A stretch of DNA of 64,000 nucleotides from positions 3,640,001-3,704,000 of the forward strand of contig NC_092578.1 in assembly GCF_037975245.1 (NCBI RefSeq), read 5' to 3'. The first letter of the stretch is position 1. Each line of letters begins with the position of its first letter. Source of the stretch: Apostichopus japonicus. Taxonomy: Eukaryota > Echinodermata > Holothuroidea > Aspidochirotida > Stichopodidae. A program made the translations under genes and the position numbers. The notes under the pieces were generated by a model. That model was given only the letters and a program-made list of their open reading frames with translations. It was not told the DNA's origin and did not search any database. Shown piece by piece: positions 47,721 through 61,671 of this stretch.

Positions 47721-50700
47721 CAGAAATATATTTGCCGTTTTAATTAATTTCTCAATAACGCCCCAATTCCCAGCGTGGGAAAACACAAAATTATTTTTTT
47801 TAAATAATATATCTAATTTTAAGATCATTTTCATGTAGTCCCAAAGTGATGACAACGAGACAACCGTCCAGAACGGCTCGCCCCACCGTCTAACAACGTG
47901 CAGGTTTTTTTTAAATAGTTATCAGTATTTCCACCAAATATGCTAGAAATATGCTAGAAAGTAAAATAATGGTCACCCATTCTAAAATTTCGAGAAGCTT
48001 TATTTTGCATGCCAACTTTATAAAGAGAGTTTTTATCTCCTGGAAAAAAGTTAATTGTCCAAATGGACTCTCACCTACATTCTGGGAATATCTCCGTCGG
48101 GAAATGTTTTTTTTATATAAATTTTTAGCAAGTAAAAGCATTCTAAAAATGGGCACCAATGCCGATGACTTTTAATTTACTTCTTTTCTCTCGAGTAGAA
48201 CAAAAAGAGAGATACAGAGAGCGAGTAAACAATGAATCCTTTGTCACATCATTATCTTATCTGCTTTACATCCTTTGTTTTTCACATTTCCTAAAATTTC
48301 AATCAATATGACAATTAAAAAAGAAATTTAAAAAATCATACGGTCGAAAGTAAATTAAGATCCGTTTTCAAATAAATATGATATTTTACAATAAGACTTG
48401 ATAAACGATTTGCTTTTTTGCAGCGTAGCATTTAAATATTGCATATTGAGGTTGTTTGTACTTTCACGTCACTCTCTCAAGACAAACCAAGAAAAAAATA
48501 TTCCTCGTTGTAACAGAATGGTACTCATTTCTTGGTAATTTATTCAGAAAACTAGTGCCATTACGTAAGTGCAGTCTCTATTCATTATCAGAATCAACTC
48601 TCAAAAGGACCGTGACAATCAACAAACTGAATGCGCTGCACGATGTGAGCAGTGACGCAATAGTTTTTGTATGGAGTCACTTCCCAAAATTTGATAAGAA
48701 ACACGCCCAATCCTGAAAAAACAAAGAACGTTCCTTTAATTTGTACTTTTTGACAAATTTAAATGCATCTTCCATGTATGTCAGACCTAGACTAGATTCA
48801 AAACTTTTACCCATCCACGGAAAGCGAGCGATAATGAAAAATTACCCCCCCCCCCACCCGGGCATGCACATACAGGGCATAGACCTAGCACCAAGCCCCA
48901 CCATGCATGATTTCAGGTGGGGTCAGGCAAATATTGTTGTTGTTGTTTTTTAACCCAGATGTCAATTTCAGATTTGTTTTGTTTTTACTGTCTCGACAGC
49001 GTGAAATGTTCATAGGAACCACCATGTGTGGTTGCATCTGGGGCAGGAAAATGTTGAGTTATTTTTATCCAGATGGCTTTCCAGATGACATTTTCAGACT
49101 TGTTTTCACTGTTTCGACAACGTAAACATTTTGTTTTTGTTTTGGCGTTTGTTTACCAACCCTATTATTTTCGTGGATTCCCTGCGGAACCCTCTTTGCC
49201 CTCACGAAACCTCATGAACTTATTTTCACGGACCTCTAGGGGTTCGAAGATCCCATACTTATCGTGGTAAGAAGGGTATATAAGTGGTACGAAATGCTTT
49301 TACTACTGTTGTCAAACAGTTTTAACATCTGAATATCTTGTTGATCCTTCACGCGATTGCCTATATATAATCAACCCTAAGGAAAGGGAATTTTCTGTAG
49401 CACAAGTTTGATTATTCACAATCTGCGTAAAGATCATCAGTATATACTGACTCCAAATTATGCTAGAAATAAAGATAGGCATAATGGTCACTCGGACTCC
49501 AACATTAACAAAGAGTTTTTACTACCAGAGAGACTGAATTTTAAAACTCAACACTTTACAGTGTCTGTAAATAAATTGTTAATTCATAACCAACAGTTTG
49601 CAAACCTTTGAGCACATTTTAACATGCTATTATTTGGGGACAATATATTGATGATCTTTAATAGCCTACCTATTTTCAACATTGTCCTCTAAGCTTAAAA
49701 ATATTCTTTAAACTAAATTACACTAATCTTTAAACTAAATTATACGTTAAGAGCAGGCGGGTATGTCCAAAATGAAGACCTCTAAAGCGGAGATCGAAGA
49801 CAGAAAACTGGTGAAATCTCTAAAACGAAGACATCTAAAACGAAGACCGAAAGTAGAAGACTGGAAAAATCGAAAACAAATAAAGAAGTCTTCGTTTTTC
49901 GAGATTCGCAGTATAGGCAAATCTCGAAAAGGAAGACAAAAAAAAAACGAAGACCTTCATTAATAATACTTTAAAACCGATTCAATCGTCATGAAACTCT
50001 TCGAGTAGATCATACAAGGTTTATTGGCCGTGTCAGACCTGGGGACGGGGAGTGGGGATTATGCAACCATTAGTTCGTGGTAAGGAACAGTCATTAAAGC
50101 TTATGGGCATCCGTACAACTGTGAGCTACTGTGATCACAAGGTAACTTCCCTGTAAGATTAGTTATCCTTCTTAAATTAAAAGAGGTTTTAAATACATCG
50201 CTTTTTTTTGTTGAAGAGGTCATAATCATTTAGAAAAGTACATTGAAATCTAAAAACAAAATGTGTATATATATATAGAGAGAGATTTCTAAAAATTGAC
50301 TCGGGAGCATGTTGCACTTTCTTGATATCATGTCCAGGAGTTTCTTTATTTATTACTATCACGCATACATGGAGCTATATGTTAGTAGCTCTTGTTTAAA
50401 GTGATTTGTGTATTGTTGTATTTCTTACTTTTATGGAATATGTCTAAATTTGATAATGCATTTAAAATGTCAGTTTTTATAGTTTTATTATCTGTTTCAT
50501 CATGATTGAGTGAATTAGGATTATCAGCCTCAGATATCTTGATAATAAATCACCAAATAAATAAATCGATAAATAAATCGACAAGTCAGAACTGTTCTGT
50601 GGTGACGTCACTGGTAGTAGATAATATCTGTAACTGACCCCATGCATTAAAGTATATGCATTACAGTATATACCATAATGTATACACATACGTGGCACGT

Positions 50701-53700
50701 TGGTAACGTCCAGAAATATGATTGGACGGGGGTAAGTTGGAAGTGGGGGAGTCAAGATGAGTTTTGGGAATTGACCTTTAACTGGTGTGAAATTAAGTTA
50801 GTGACATCAACATACGCAAACACACTGCTGTTATTGGAGCATATATCCGTCTGCAACCATGTACAGATCCGAGTGCATTTGAAACAGTAGAATCTATATA
50901 CAAACATTGTTACATACGCCATAGGGACGGTGGCTATAGTTACGTCGCACATTATTTCGACGAAAATCACAAACGGTGACCCTAAACACTCCTTCACTTT
51001 TGTTCAGGTGAGTTTAGAAACATTGATTACAGCTGTTCAAGTGACCCCACCCCCCCATCATCCCCAACCTCACATTTCATTGCAACGATATACTAAGTAG
51101 CATTATCTTTCAATTTTAATATTACAGAAAAGATGACAAGAGTTAACATATTTGAACAATCTCACACTCTCTGTTTTCACTCAAATTAATTTCTAAAAAG
51201 GTGAGTCATTTATCAGCACTCGACTGAGGATTCAGTTCAATCAACCGTTGAACCACATTAGATTACTGACAAGCAGACTCGAAACACTATACCGCAACGA
51301 TAAGTCCAATCTTTGGAGAAGTTAAGCATGGTTGCCGCCAAATTTATCCGGGTTTGTTGTTGTTGGTGGGGGGGGGGGGAATCTTACACTGCTTACATAC
51401 CGTGTTAAATCAGACCAGTTGATAACGTTTTGATAATTTCACGGATCGTCAGTTGCCCGTATGGAAGCTCATACATAATTGATTCAGGCAGGATTGAGAA
51501 AATATTTTCCTTGGCAAGACATTTACACTATATAGATCACATTAATAGTTCAACACAGTTATACATTCACAGTGGCGTCGTCAGATATTTACAACGAATG
51601 GGCACAGAATACGGGTAATGCAAACTGGCTACGACGATGCCATATTGGAGTCTATAGGGACCTGGTGGGCGGGGATGGGGGGGGGGGGCCCTAAGCTTTG
51701 CGATTTTCATCATTACCAGAACTAAAATCAGCTTGAGATTTGCAGACTGTTAGTGGTAGACGAAAGTAAATGATAGTCAGTAGAAGTCAAAGAGTTGCGT
51801 GTCTTCCTGCCTAAGGATTTGTGTTTTGTGATATGGCATATAGTTCATGGGGTGGGGAGGGGTAGGGGATGTACCAGGGGAAACCGACCATGGAGGGAGT
51901 ATCGGATACCGTAATAATATTGTAGTGACATCCCCTTTTGACCGGGCTAAGGGTATGCTAAGGTAACATGAATATGTTTATTCAGCTATTCTGATACCAG
52001 CCAATCCTCATGTGACAGTATTTCTCAAGAGAACCGTCTTATATCAGTTAAATATGTCGAGCAATGTCATTATGCATTATACAGCCCAATATGAATGACG
52101 TATCTTGTGGATCTGGAAAACCCTATGGTTAAGGTTAACCTCTAGGGTAAACCCTAACCCGAGAAATACTGCATCACATGTAGTATCATGCAATACCGTA
52201 CTTCTTGAGGCAATGCAGCTTACTTATGCAATGTCACATTATAACTTGTCTTGAGAGATGAAAAAAACTTGAGGTCTTGGTGACTGATACAATGAGACAG
52301 ATAATTACCGCCAGAGATGGTTTGATCCACGCCAAGTATATAAATCGTTAGACCAAACAGTCATACATTTAGGTTAACATGTACAAATATCTACAATGAC
52401 TAACTGTAGTCTAAAGAATACTTTACTGCTACGTAGACTGTAGGGTATAGTAAGAACTCTTCGGGCACGCTATTCAAGAAACAAGCAATATTGTACGCGC
52501 ACATATACAGATGGTTAAAACAGAAAGATATCCGCTGTCATAGTCATGTTATAGATGAGACCACAAGAATAATCATGTAACCAATGCCAATAATTATAAA
52601 ATATATATAAATTCAAACGGTGAGGTTTTTCTTTCCAGCTTTTTCTCCAAAAAGGCCTCTGACATGGAAGATACACCGAACTATACATAACAATTCAGTA
52701 CAATTTTCACATAACTGGAAACTGGATATCAATATTCATTATCCATATTGTCGCATCATGTAAAACCAACCATTGTTCTTAGCTATTCGTGGCATGCATT
52801 CTTATTTTTAAATAAAAAATTCAAAAACTTCTCAGTGTTCCAAATAATTTCAAAAAGTGACTCAAATCACTTTTCTTTGCAGTAATCTGAATCGGCAATT
52901 ATCATAATGAATATTTTCAGATTTGAAGAAGAAACCAAAAAATCTACAGCCTGAAGACAAAAATGGAATTTCAATAATTGTGAAAGAAAATGAAATAAGG
53001 TAAGATGAAGATTTGAAAGATCCCTAAAGCTATCTCAAAGAAAAACCCGAGAAAGTTGTTCATGAAAATTCATCCTACGTTTTAACCCAAATGCATTTTG
53101 TGTTATCTGACTTATGCATGAACACAAAAAAATGTTATCAAATATATGTGAAGTCTACGGTAAGCCAAAACTACGCTTGAAAGAATACGGTATTATTATG
53201 CAAACAGAACACACCATTACTTTAAAAGCACAGGACCGTTCCTTTAATAGGAATCAATTTTTAAATTTCTTATTAGTTGTACCGTAATCTTAGCCTGCAG
53301 TCAAGTAGAATTTCATATTTTTACGAAATAAAAAACAAAACATAAAGAAGACGACAGAAGCTTATTTTCGAAGTTTTCTTATTTTAAGGGGGGGGGGTGG
53401 AATGATTTAATCTCGATTTGGGTATCAACTCGTCTTATAAATTTTCCTTTTACTGGGGTGATTTAAGTGATATTTGAATTCAATTAGCCTCATTATTAAC
53501 TGAATACAACTACATATACATGTAGAATATTTAGTCAATAATGAAATCAAGTTTTCCAGACACTTGGATTTCGAGCCCGTTGTTATCAATTTCCTTTTAG
53601 TCAATTTAGATAACATCATAAAATATGTCATATTCAATCATTTTGATCTGATGAAGGTGTCGTTGCCATGCAAGAGATTTGGTGATAAAGTTGTAAAAGA

Positions 53701-53912
53701 ACTAGAAAATAAGTCTTGTGAACTTGGTAATGATATGACGAATTATGCATCCATTACAAAGAGAAAGTTAATCTTAGTCATAACTCATTTGTAACGGATA
53801 TATATCTTGCATAGTACTCTATGTCCGGTCTGTTGATCGCTTAACGCGTGAAACTCTGAGTAACAACTATACTAGTGTTCCACTAATCTCAACTAATTCT
53901 TACCTTTATATA
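47721..53912. other. intergenic, no gene recognised
   Basis: AT-rich. About 49760-49960 is purine-rich (AAGAC/GAAGAC words), which opens a Lys-rich frame that I regard as compositional. Words ATGCTAGAAA...ATAATGGTCAC occur at both about 47938-47980 and 49460-49490, suggesting a dispersed repeat. G or C runs lie at about 51367-51379, 51676-51688 and 53388-53397. Near 51571 a CAGTGGCGTCGT word resembles a transposon end without a visible partner. Confidence 0.4.
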
Positions 53913-54009
53913 TAGATATATATTAATATAATATATATATATTAATAAAATATATATATTATATTAATAATATATATATTATATTAATATATATATATAT
54001 ATATATATT
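53913..54009. repeat. TA-rich repeat with TTAATA interruptions
   Basis: Alternating TATATATAT and ATTAATAT/ATTATATTAATA blocks, largely self-complementary. A low-complexity microsatellite. Confidence 0.9.
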
Positions 54010-55445
54010 TATTTATTTAGATATTTGAAGGACACATTCAATTATTTTTTATTAAATTATCTTCAGGAGATGGAGAAAACCCTTCCCCTAACGGGCATCA
54101 TGTTTCCATGGTAACGTATAGCTCTCTCACATAATAATCAACCATTTGATTCGGCAAGTTTCTTTATTGTCTGTGTTTTGAATTAAGGTAACACAAAGCG
54201 GACATTGTCACAATGCATCAATACCTTCCTTGAATATTTCATTAGAAAAAGTACCTCTCAGTCCCTGATATTAATATTTAAAATACTCAGCCCATTATCT
54301 GCCTCTCTCTCCACCTCTCTCTCCCTCCACCACCCCCCCCCCCCTCTCTCTATCTCTCTCTGTTTATATATATATCTATATGTATCTCTTGAAGTTGAAG
54401 AATGACAGATGATGAAGCACGCAACATCAATTTCGAATTTGATGAATCGAATGAAAAGTGACATTTAGACGAGATCTGCAGGATTCATGAATGGGAAATG
54501 AGGTGGTTTATATACTGATGGGGCAAAATGATTAGTTTGTATCAAATTGATAAGTGTGAATCTTTGACAGTGACTGTATAAAAATACAGATCAAGTGAGC
54601 GAGTCTTTAGTGAATGCGACTCATACTGCAGGTACATTCTTTTTAACACAATGGGACATGTACTATGTTATCATATATCTTCAGAATGCAACTCATTTGC
54701 TACTCTCACCTAAAGCGCATGCGTTTTCTGCAAATTCCCTAGACATATTATGTAACTTTGAATATCATTCTGGCTATTTCCCTTAACCCCCCCCCCCTAC
54801 TTCCCCTTCAGCCTCCCCTATCCCTTAACTTCCATCTCCGCCTCACTTATCCTCCCTTTAGACAAAAATAAATAAATGAATAACTAATCAAGGTGATTTT
54901 TTTATGTATTCGGGTAATGTCAGAGTGTATATATACGTTACATAATGCTTTACGTCATCGGAGATTCAGATTTATATTCAGTGTTTTGCCATATTACTTT
55001 CACTCTCAACAAAAGAGCAAGTTTTATGTCCACCGAATGTGTTTCATTTGGGCCTGGCGAAAAGAGGGTAGGTAGGTTACAGTCCTTTTGGCCCGGGGTA
55101 ATCCATTTCAGGAGAAATATAAGATAAATAATAACGTAACCTCATTTTCACAACGTTAAGAAAAATAAATATTAAAGAAAAAGGAGATCATTGTGACATG
55201 AATGTTCCTCGTGCTCTAACCTGACTCTTTGAAGCAATCGGATTTGAAATAATCATATTTTTCCAGATCACAACAAGTTTTTCTGACGTAAATTAGACAG
55301 TGTAAGGTGTCGTGCGGCGAACGCTACGAATTGCTTCCCGCCCAAAGTAATTCCACTTAATTGTGACGTCATCAGTTCAGTAACGGATGACAATTTCCAC
55401 ACGATTCGCAACAAGTACAAACTATCATTTAAAATACTAAAATTA
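54010..55445. other. intergenic, no gene recognised
   Basis: AT-rich, with a (CT)n and C-run stretch at about 54298-54360 and another C run at about 54786-54797. No coding signal. Confidence 0.5.
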
Positions 55446-55560
55446 TTTTAGTAAATGGCTGGATAGTTCAGATGGGTGAGCACCCGACATGTACGTGCTC
55501 CTATAGCTACCTGACAGACAGGTCCAACCCCGTTTCACCCCCCCCCCCCACCTCCCCTCA
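55446..55560 (+). repeat. tRNA-like SINE head or tRNA pseudogene
   Basis: A consensus-matching A box (TAGTTCAGATGG at 55464-55475) is followed about 45 bases later by a B-box-like GGTCCAACCCC (55521-55531), then a C run. The A-B spacing and the decayed B box argue against a functional tRNA gene and for a short tRNA-derived repeat of a family different from that at 5631. Confidence 0.5.
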
Positions 55561-56229
55561 CAAAAACATTCCTTATCAAATTTGACTATATTATCTCTTA
55601 CGTTATAGTTCGCTTCAAGTTCATTGCCATTGAACCTTAAATGATAGCCTACCTATATATGACGTCAACGGCCGACAGGCCCTATATAAATAAAGACTAA
55701 TATAGTTAAAACCTCTTTAAGCTGTATATAATATTCATGAGTAACTTATCATAAAACAGATGTATGATACAGGCAAAACTCGAATGATTTCTCCGTATAT
55801 ATCATTGCACCATATGTTACCACCTGATCGGCATCGTGTCATGACATAATAGAGTAATAAAGCCAGCCTTCGAACAAATTGAATAAATCTCTTCATCATT
55901 ACCGTATATCGGCGTCAATTGCGGAAGGACGCTGGTGACAAATGCAGGGAAATGTGTGACATTATAGAGTACATAAGGAACATCATGAATCAGAGTAACC
56001 TGGTAACCGCATTCGTATACTGTTTCGAAGTGTTACTTGAAGGTAGACATATATGTCATATTATAGAAGGGACAGGTTTAATTACATGTGTGTTACTGTC
56101 ATTAATATGATATGCAGCTTACGTATATGCCTAAATATGCTATTTGCTATATGTTATATTTCATTTCATTTCACTTATTTGTTACTTCGTAACATACAAT
56201 GATAACAATATTTAAACATAATGTGCATT
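55561..56229. other. intergenic, no gene recognised
   Basis: AT-rich spacer. Nothing recognised. Confidence 0.5.
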
Positions 56230-56447
56230 AAGGTGGCATACTCCTATTAGAGTCTATATTAATCCGCCCGGATGTTCTCCTATCTCAGGAGAAGTCCCAA
56301 AATGCAGTAGGAAAACATCTTTTTTCACGTGTTATCAATCAGGATATGCTTTTTTGTGGCTTGCATGTTGAAGGACATGAATGGAAGTATACATGTGGTT
56401 AAATTGAGGCAATTTTTAGACCCATTTAGGCTTCCCAGGAGCAGCAA
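56230..56447 (+). repeat. 220-bp dispersed repeat, copy 2
   Basis: Same sequence as 40075-40296 in the same orientation: AAGGTGGCATACTCCTATTA at the start and CTTCCCAGGAGCAGC at the end, with substitutions and a few indels. The flanks of the two copies do not match, so the shared block ends sharply on both sides. Confidence 0.85.
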
Positions 56448-56788
56448 GGATTATTTCGATGCTCATGAATGGTTGCATTATTTCTATATTTGTGTCAATT
56501 ACACTGAAAAAAAATCCTCCATTTTCAAAATCATCGATTTTTGCCATTACTTTGCAATAAAACCTTATAGTAATCTTTTATTTCAATAAATTTCGCTATC
56601 GAGAAGCATCGTATAACTGTCGAAGTTCAACATAAAAAACGTGTCTTTGACATATATGGATTTACACTGTCAATGACAAAGATTGAACACAGACTCATAT
56701 CTGCATGCCTATGTACATCTATAATCAAACATATATCATAGGTCTATAGTCATATCTAATGACATATTATAAATAGATATTGCAAAAG

Positions 56789-56790
<2 letters not shown>

Positions 56791-56859
<69 letters not shown>
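56791..56859. repeat. (TA)n microsatellite
   Basis: Pure AT dinucleotide repeat of about 35 units. Confidence 0.97.
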
Positions 56860-56863
<4 letters not shown>

Positions 56864-57215
56864 CTGTCACCTTTGGAAGCAATTAACTAATGGAAAAACA
56901 GCCCCTCACAATACTGGATCCAATAAAAAATGAGTTTCTTTTGATGATGACTGTCGCTGCATGAAACAATATAGTTAAAGCTATAGTTGTGTAATACTAA
57001 CAAACGCCAAGTAAATTGGGGCAGGCAATCCGGGTTAGAAACTTCTATGGAACGCCACCGCGTCACTTTATATAGGCTTTTATCGTCGTATAAACCTTTG
57101 CAGTATAATCATGATGCACTTGTGGTGCCGTTTGGCGTTTTGCTCTTGCGCCAAATGGACCATGGCACTTCATCACCTTTTCTGGAACGACAGAAAGGAC
57201 AATAAGTGATAGCCT
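56860..57215. other. intergenic, no gene recognised
   Basis: Spacer of mixed composition. Open frame 56987-57205 is short with no motif. Confidence 0.45.
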
Positions 57216-57882
57216 ATATTATCATCGTGCATATTTACCTTATTATCGTTTATTTTTACATCTTCATGGTGTATTTTCAAATCATCATCGTGTATGTTTA
57301 TAATATCATCATGTATTTTTTTATATTATCATCGTGTGCTTTTATATTATCATCGTGTACTTAAACATAATCATCACTTATCGTTTATATTATCTTTACG
57401 TACTTACACATTATCATCATTTACTCTAACATCATCATCGTTTAATTATACATTATTATCATGTATGTTTATATTATCATCATGTATTTTATATTATCAT
57501 CATTGTATTTTATATTATCACTGTGTACTTTATCTTATCATCGTGTACTTTTATAATTATCATCACGTTACTTGTATGTTATATTCGTGTACATGTTTAT
57601 ATATAATCATAATGTAGTTTATATTATCATCATGTATTTTATATTATCATCACTTAACTTTTATAATATCATCACTTTACTTTTATATTATCATCACTTT
57701 ACTTTTATGTTATCTTCGTGTACTTAAACATTATCATCATGTATTTTATATTATCATTGCGTATTTTATATTATCATCATTTACTTTAACATTAACATGT
57801 ATCAAATATTGCACCTATCTCCGCGTACCTTTATATAGTATCATCACGTACTAATGCATTATCGTCGTGTAAATTATACATC
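57216..57882. repeat. TTATCATC minisatellite
   Basis: About 30 irregular copies of a 17-22-bp unit, TTTATATTATCATCATGTAC, with A/G change in CATC(A/G)TGTA and variable T-run length. It forces long low-complexity frames (Tyr/Ser/Ile/Leu) that are not genes. The MITE at 57891 is inserted at its right edge. Confidence 0.9.
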
Positions 57883-57890
57883 ATTATTAC

Positions 57891-58251
57891 CAGTGGCGTA
57901 GGAAGGTACTTTTGAGTGGGGGGCTGAAAACTGATGGCCGGCCTGGGGGAGGGGTCTAGGGAGGGGGTGTGCCCCTCCCCTTTGGAATTTTTTGCATTTC
58001 CAGGTGGCCACAGATGCAAGTTGGTGCAATATAGCACACTTCAACACCCACTCCAATTTGTAGACTTAATTTTGTATTTTCACCTGGCCTTAGATGCAAT
58101 TTGGTGCTCCAAATGAGATTTTTTTTCTCATTTGAAAATGAAAAAGGGGTTTTCTGACTTGCGAACCGGGGGGCGGAATGATATTTCCGCCCCTCCACAT
58201 TTTTCACTGGGGGGGCTGGCGCCCCCAGCCCCCCCGGTTCCTACGCCCTTG
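57891..58251 (-). mobile_element. hAT-type MITE, copy 2, with 8-bp TSD
   Basis: A 361-bp copy of the element at 37726, in opposite orientation. Ends are CAGTGGCGTAGGAAGG and, from the right, CAAGGGCGTAGGAACC. The flanking repeats ATTATTAC at 57883-57890 and 58252-58259 are identical. Nearly full-length identity to copy 1, with few indels, implies fairly recent activity of the family. Confidence 0.92.
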
Positions 58252-58259
58252 ATTATTAC

Positions 58260-59216
58260 CATCCCTGGTGTTCCTTTTGCTGTTCAATACAAATTGCATG
58301 GCTGACACTCAAGGAGCTGGAGACAAAATTAAATCATTAGGTAACTTTAGCCAATTATGTTGTAGATAGTTTATGGTTATGATCAAACAGTTCCTTAAAG
58401 TAAGAGTTGATTTGTTCCCCCCCCCCCCCTCTTTTAAAGGCTGCAGACCCTTCCTATAAGAATGTATATACACTCTCAAGACATCCATGCACCTTTGCAC
58501 TTTTTTACATTTTAAACAGAAAGCTGTCGCCTGTAACACAACTCCACAATTAATTCATTGTCTTTTCCCGTGAGATTTGCCAAATCGGATTTTAAAGTGG
58601 GTCATTCCTTGTACAGTCACGTACCGAGACCAGGCTGATTGAACCAATGGGTAGAATTGATGAATAATATTCATGAGACGAAAAAAGTAATTCATGGTCA
58701 ATATTAAAACCTTGTTACAACAAAACGAAAGGTATCGATTTTTCTAGAGGGTATGGTTATGTTAAATCTTTTTCAAATCTCTGCATTGCTTTTTAGAGGT
58801 AAAAATCGGGGGAAAACCAATTAGGATATTAGAAGCGCATGTTAACGTTAATGACTCGTAGGCTGGGAAACAGAGTAAAACAATATCAAACAAATAGGGG
58901 AAATAGTTTATGATTCTAGAATTTATATACAATTATAAAAAGAGAGATGACTCTCGTATCGTCAGAAGAAGGAATTGAAATCTTTACATCAATAAGCAAT
59001 TAATGTTTTTCCATTAGTTTTTGTTTATATGTAAGTGTTATTTGTATTGCCAGAAGCGTTCGATCGTATACTGTATACGGTAGAAATTATGTGTGTGTGT
59101 GTATATTGTACTAGATTAACTTAGGATAAGACAGATTCCTCTGCTATTTGTCTTAGCAGCAGTGAACATTTAAAACGTATATAGTCTAAAGCACAACATT
59201 ATAAATTCCATTTTAT
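58260..59216. other. intergenic, no gene recognised
   Basis: AT-rich, with a C run at about 58419-58430 and a short (GT)n at about 59091-59102. No coding or RNA signal. Confidence 0.5.
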
Positions 59217-59340
59217 GTGAACCTTAAGGCATTGTTCTTTAGAGGGAAAATGTTATTATTAAATGAACTCATGTGTGTGAACCTTAAGGCAGGATAGTCT
59301 AAAGGGGGAACATTATCACTGAACTTGATGTGAACCTTAT
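59214..59340 (+). repeat. 60-bp tandem repeat, about 2 copies
   Basis: TGTGAACCTTAAGGCA starts units at about 59215 and 59276, each followed by a TCTTTAGAG/TCTAAAG, GGGAA and TTATTA/TTATCA body. A third partial unit, TGTGAACCTTATGG, occurs at about 59329. Confidence 0.75.
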
Positions 59341-59366
59341 GGATGCATTTCTCAAACTTGTTCTTT

Positions 59367-59556
<190 letters not shown>

Positions 59557-61412
59557 GTGCGAATCCTTTCTTTACAACTCGACAGAAATTCTCGACTTCG
59601 AGGAAATATTAGCAAATGTATACAATATGTAAATACCAAAGGACCGAAATTGATAAATCTTATTAAAAATATTAATTAAATATTAAAAAAATTAAAGATA
59701 AGTATTTCGATAAATAGCTTGCGACCCATCGTATTTTCCCCTTTCTTTCTGGCGTACTAGTCTTGGATCGTGTCCCACCCTTTTGGGACTAATGCCTTGA
59801 AGACCTGATATTATGACAGATGGTGAAGTTTGGTGTAATGGACTAAATTGATACCATGTTAATGCTATGGACCCTGCAGGGATACATTTGAATATATCTA
59901 TAGATGTTGCCATATGAGGAATCAATCGCCTGCAACTGACTATACCCAATCCAGCACATAGCTCCCTATAAGCCAGACTAGTTGATTAGATACCGTTTAT
60001 AGATTCGATTATTTCCGATTAAAATTGATCCGTCTACAATTTAAATTAATGCTTGAAGAAGCGTATGGTATTAAATATTCATTCTTACAATTGCCTATAT
60101 CGCTTGTGTAAATCAACAAAGGATACAGAAAAAGACGATTTTTTCAACTTTTCAAATAATGGATTAACGTTAACAGTTAGGCCTGAATTGAGGAACTGAC
60201 GTCATCATTAATTGATATTAAAGGAGTATGTTTTAAGGAGAATAACTAAGGCTGAAGAAAGATATCTCTCCTCTCGCTTTTCTCGGTGGCGCCTTCCGTC
60301 CCTTACAACCCTGCCACAATATGAACCCATCACTACGTGCTTGACTATTTTCATTAATAGTAAAGTGTCACTCTCACTTTCTTATGTGCTTTCTTTTCCT
60401 TATGGTCACGATTTTCCCCTTCTCTTTTCTCTAATTTACGAATTCTTTTAGCTTCCAGCTTTTCGCCTTTCTTTACCATAATACTTCGTTCTAATTTCAG
60501 ATCGGACTTCGAGATAAACTGTAGTCCAAATTTAAAGCCAAAATTGGTCTTTTACGACAGGCGCCATTCTTTAGTCTAACACTAATCACAGATTTTTCTT
60601 ACTAGTCTCCATGGCAACGTAGACATGTAAATTGACTCCAACAAGAATTCTACTACACAACTGCCCCATTTAACGAATGCATAAAACAGATTTTTCTTTT
60701 TTAATGGTTAGGTTTTCCCATTCTTGTTTACATTCGTCATTACGAGGGACGGTTTGCCACACAATTCGAAGTTTTATCCGAAAATGATTGAAATTTTATC
60801 TTGAAATCCGTTGTATGTCAGCACGTGTATAGGCGAGATGTTACGGTGGCCTATAAGGCCGATTGAAAAGTCGAATTCTCGAGTGACAATTGTGATTAGG
60901 AGATGAATATCTTGTCATTTAGAGGTAATGAGTATCTTTTAAGAATGTCTTTGGTAAACTAAAGCATTGATCTTACGAATTCATACTAAAGCAAGAATTT
61001 ATTCCTTGCCATTGGCATTTGAACTTTATATACTTCTTTAAACAAAATCTGATATGCGCGTCCCATGTAATTATGGCTCCAAGTTACAAATCTATGCTAT
61101 ACAGCAAGGTCTATGTTACATTTGCAAGAAATAAAAAGTAATAATAACAAATAATAAAAAAGAAAAAAAGAAAAAAAAAGGAGAATCACTGGTGAAAAGT
61201 CATTAACAAGAATGATTTGTATATGATTGTAAACTATAATGTAAGTTTGACATTTTGATATTTTCAAACCAAATACGAAAGAAGAAATGAAATATACAGA
61301 AGGATATTGCAAATATGATCCCATTCTTGGAGTGAATTTAAATGAGAATGAATTTAAATGTCAAACCGCAATATAGCTTATAAAAAGTGTAATAATATTG
61401 AGTCAAAGCAGC
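59557..61412. other. spacer, possibly GPCR intron; no exon recognised
   Basis: If the receptor at 61672 continues here, this is intronic. I searched the minus strand for an NPxxY/DPxxY-type TM7 exon and found none. The minus open frame at 59692-59949 begins on TTG and has no recognisable domain. Confidence 0.4.
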
Positions 61413-61620
<208 letters not shown>

Positions 61621-61671
61621 TTGCTGCTTCCTTATCCTTATCCACAATATAAGATGAAAATAATAACTTAC

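Noticed and set aside
49763-49963. Lys/Arg-rich 66-codon frame
   Set aside because: Purine-rich low-complexity DNA with repeated GAAGAC words accounts for it.
37526-58207. Similar peptides readable at 37526-38026 (+) and 57956-58207 (-), looking like a conserved protein
   Set aside because: The similarity is that of the repeated MITE DNA, including its ends and poly-G/C tracts. It has no start context or domain, and both frames are interrupted outside the element.
59692-59949. 85-codon minus-strand frame that might have been a receptor tail exon
   Set aside because: Begins on TTG, lacks TM-like helices or NPxxY, and I could not find a phase-matched acceptor with conviction.
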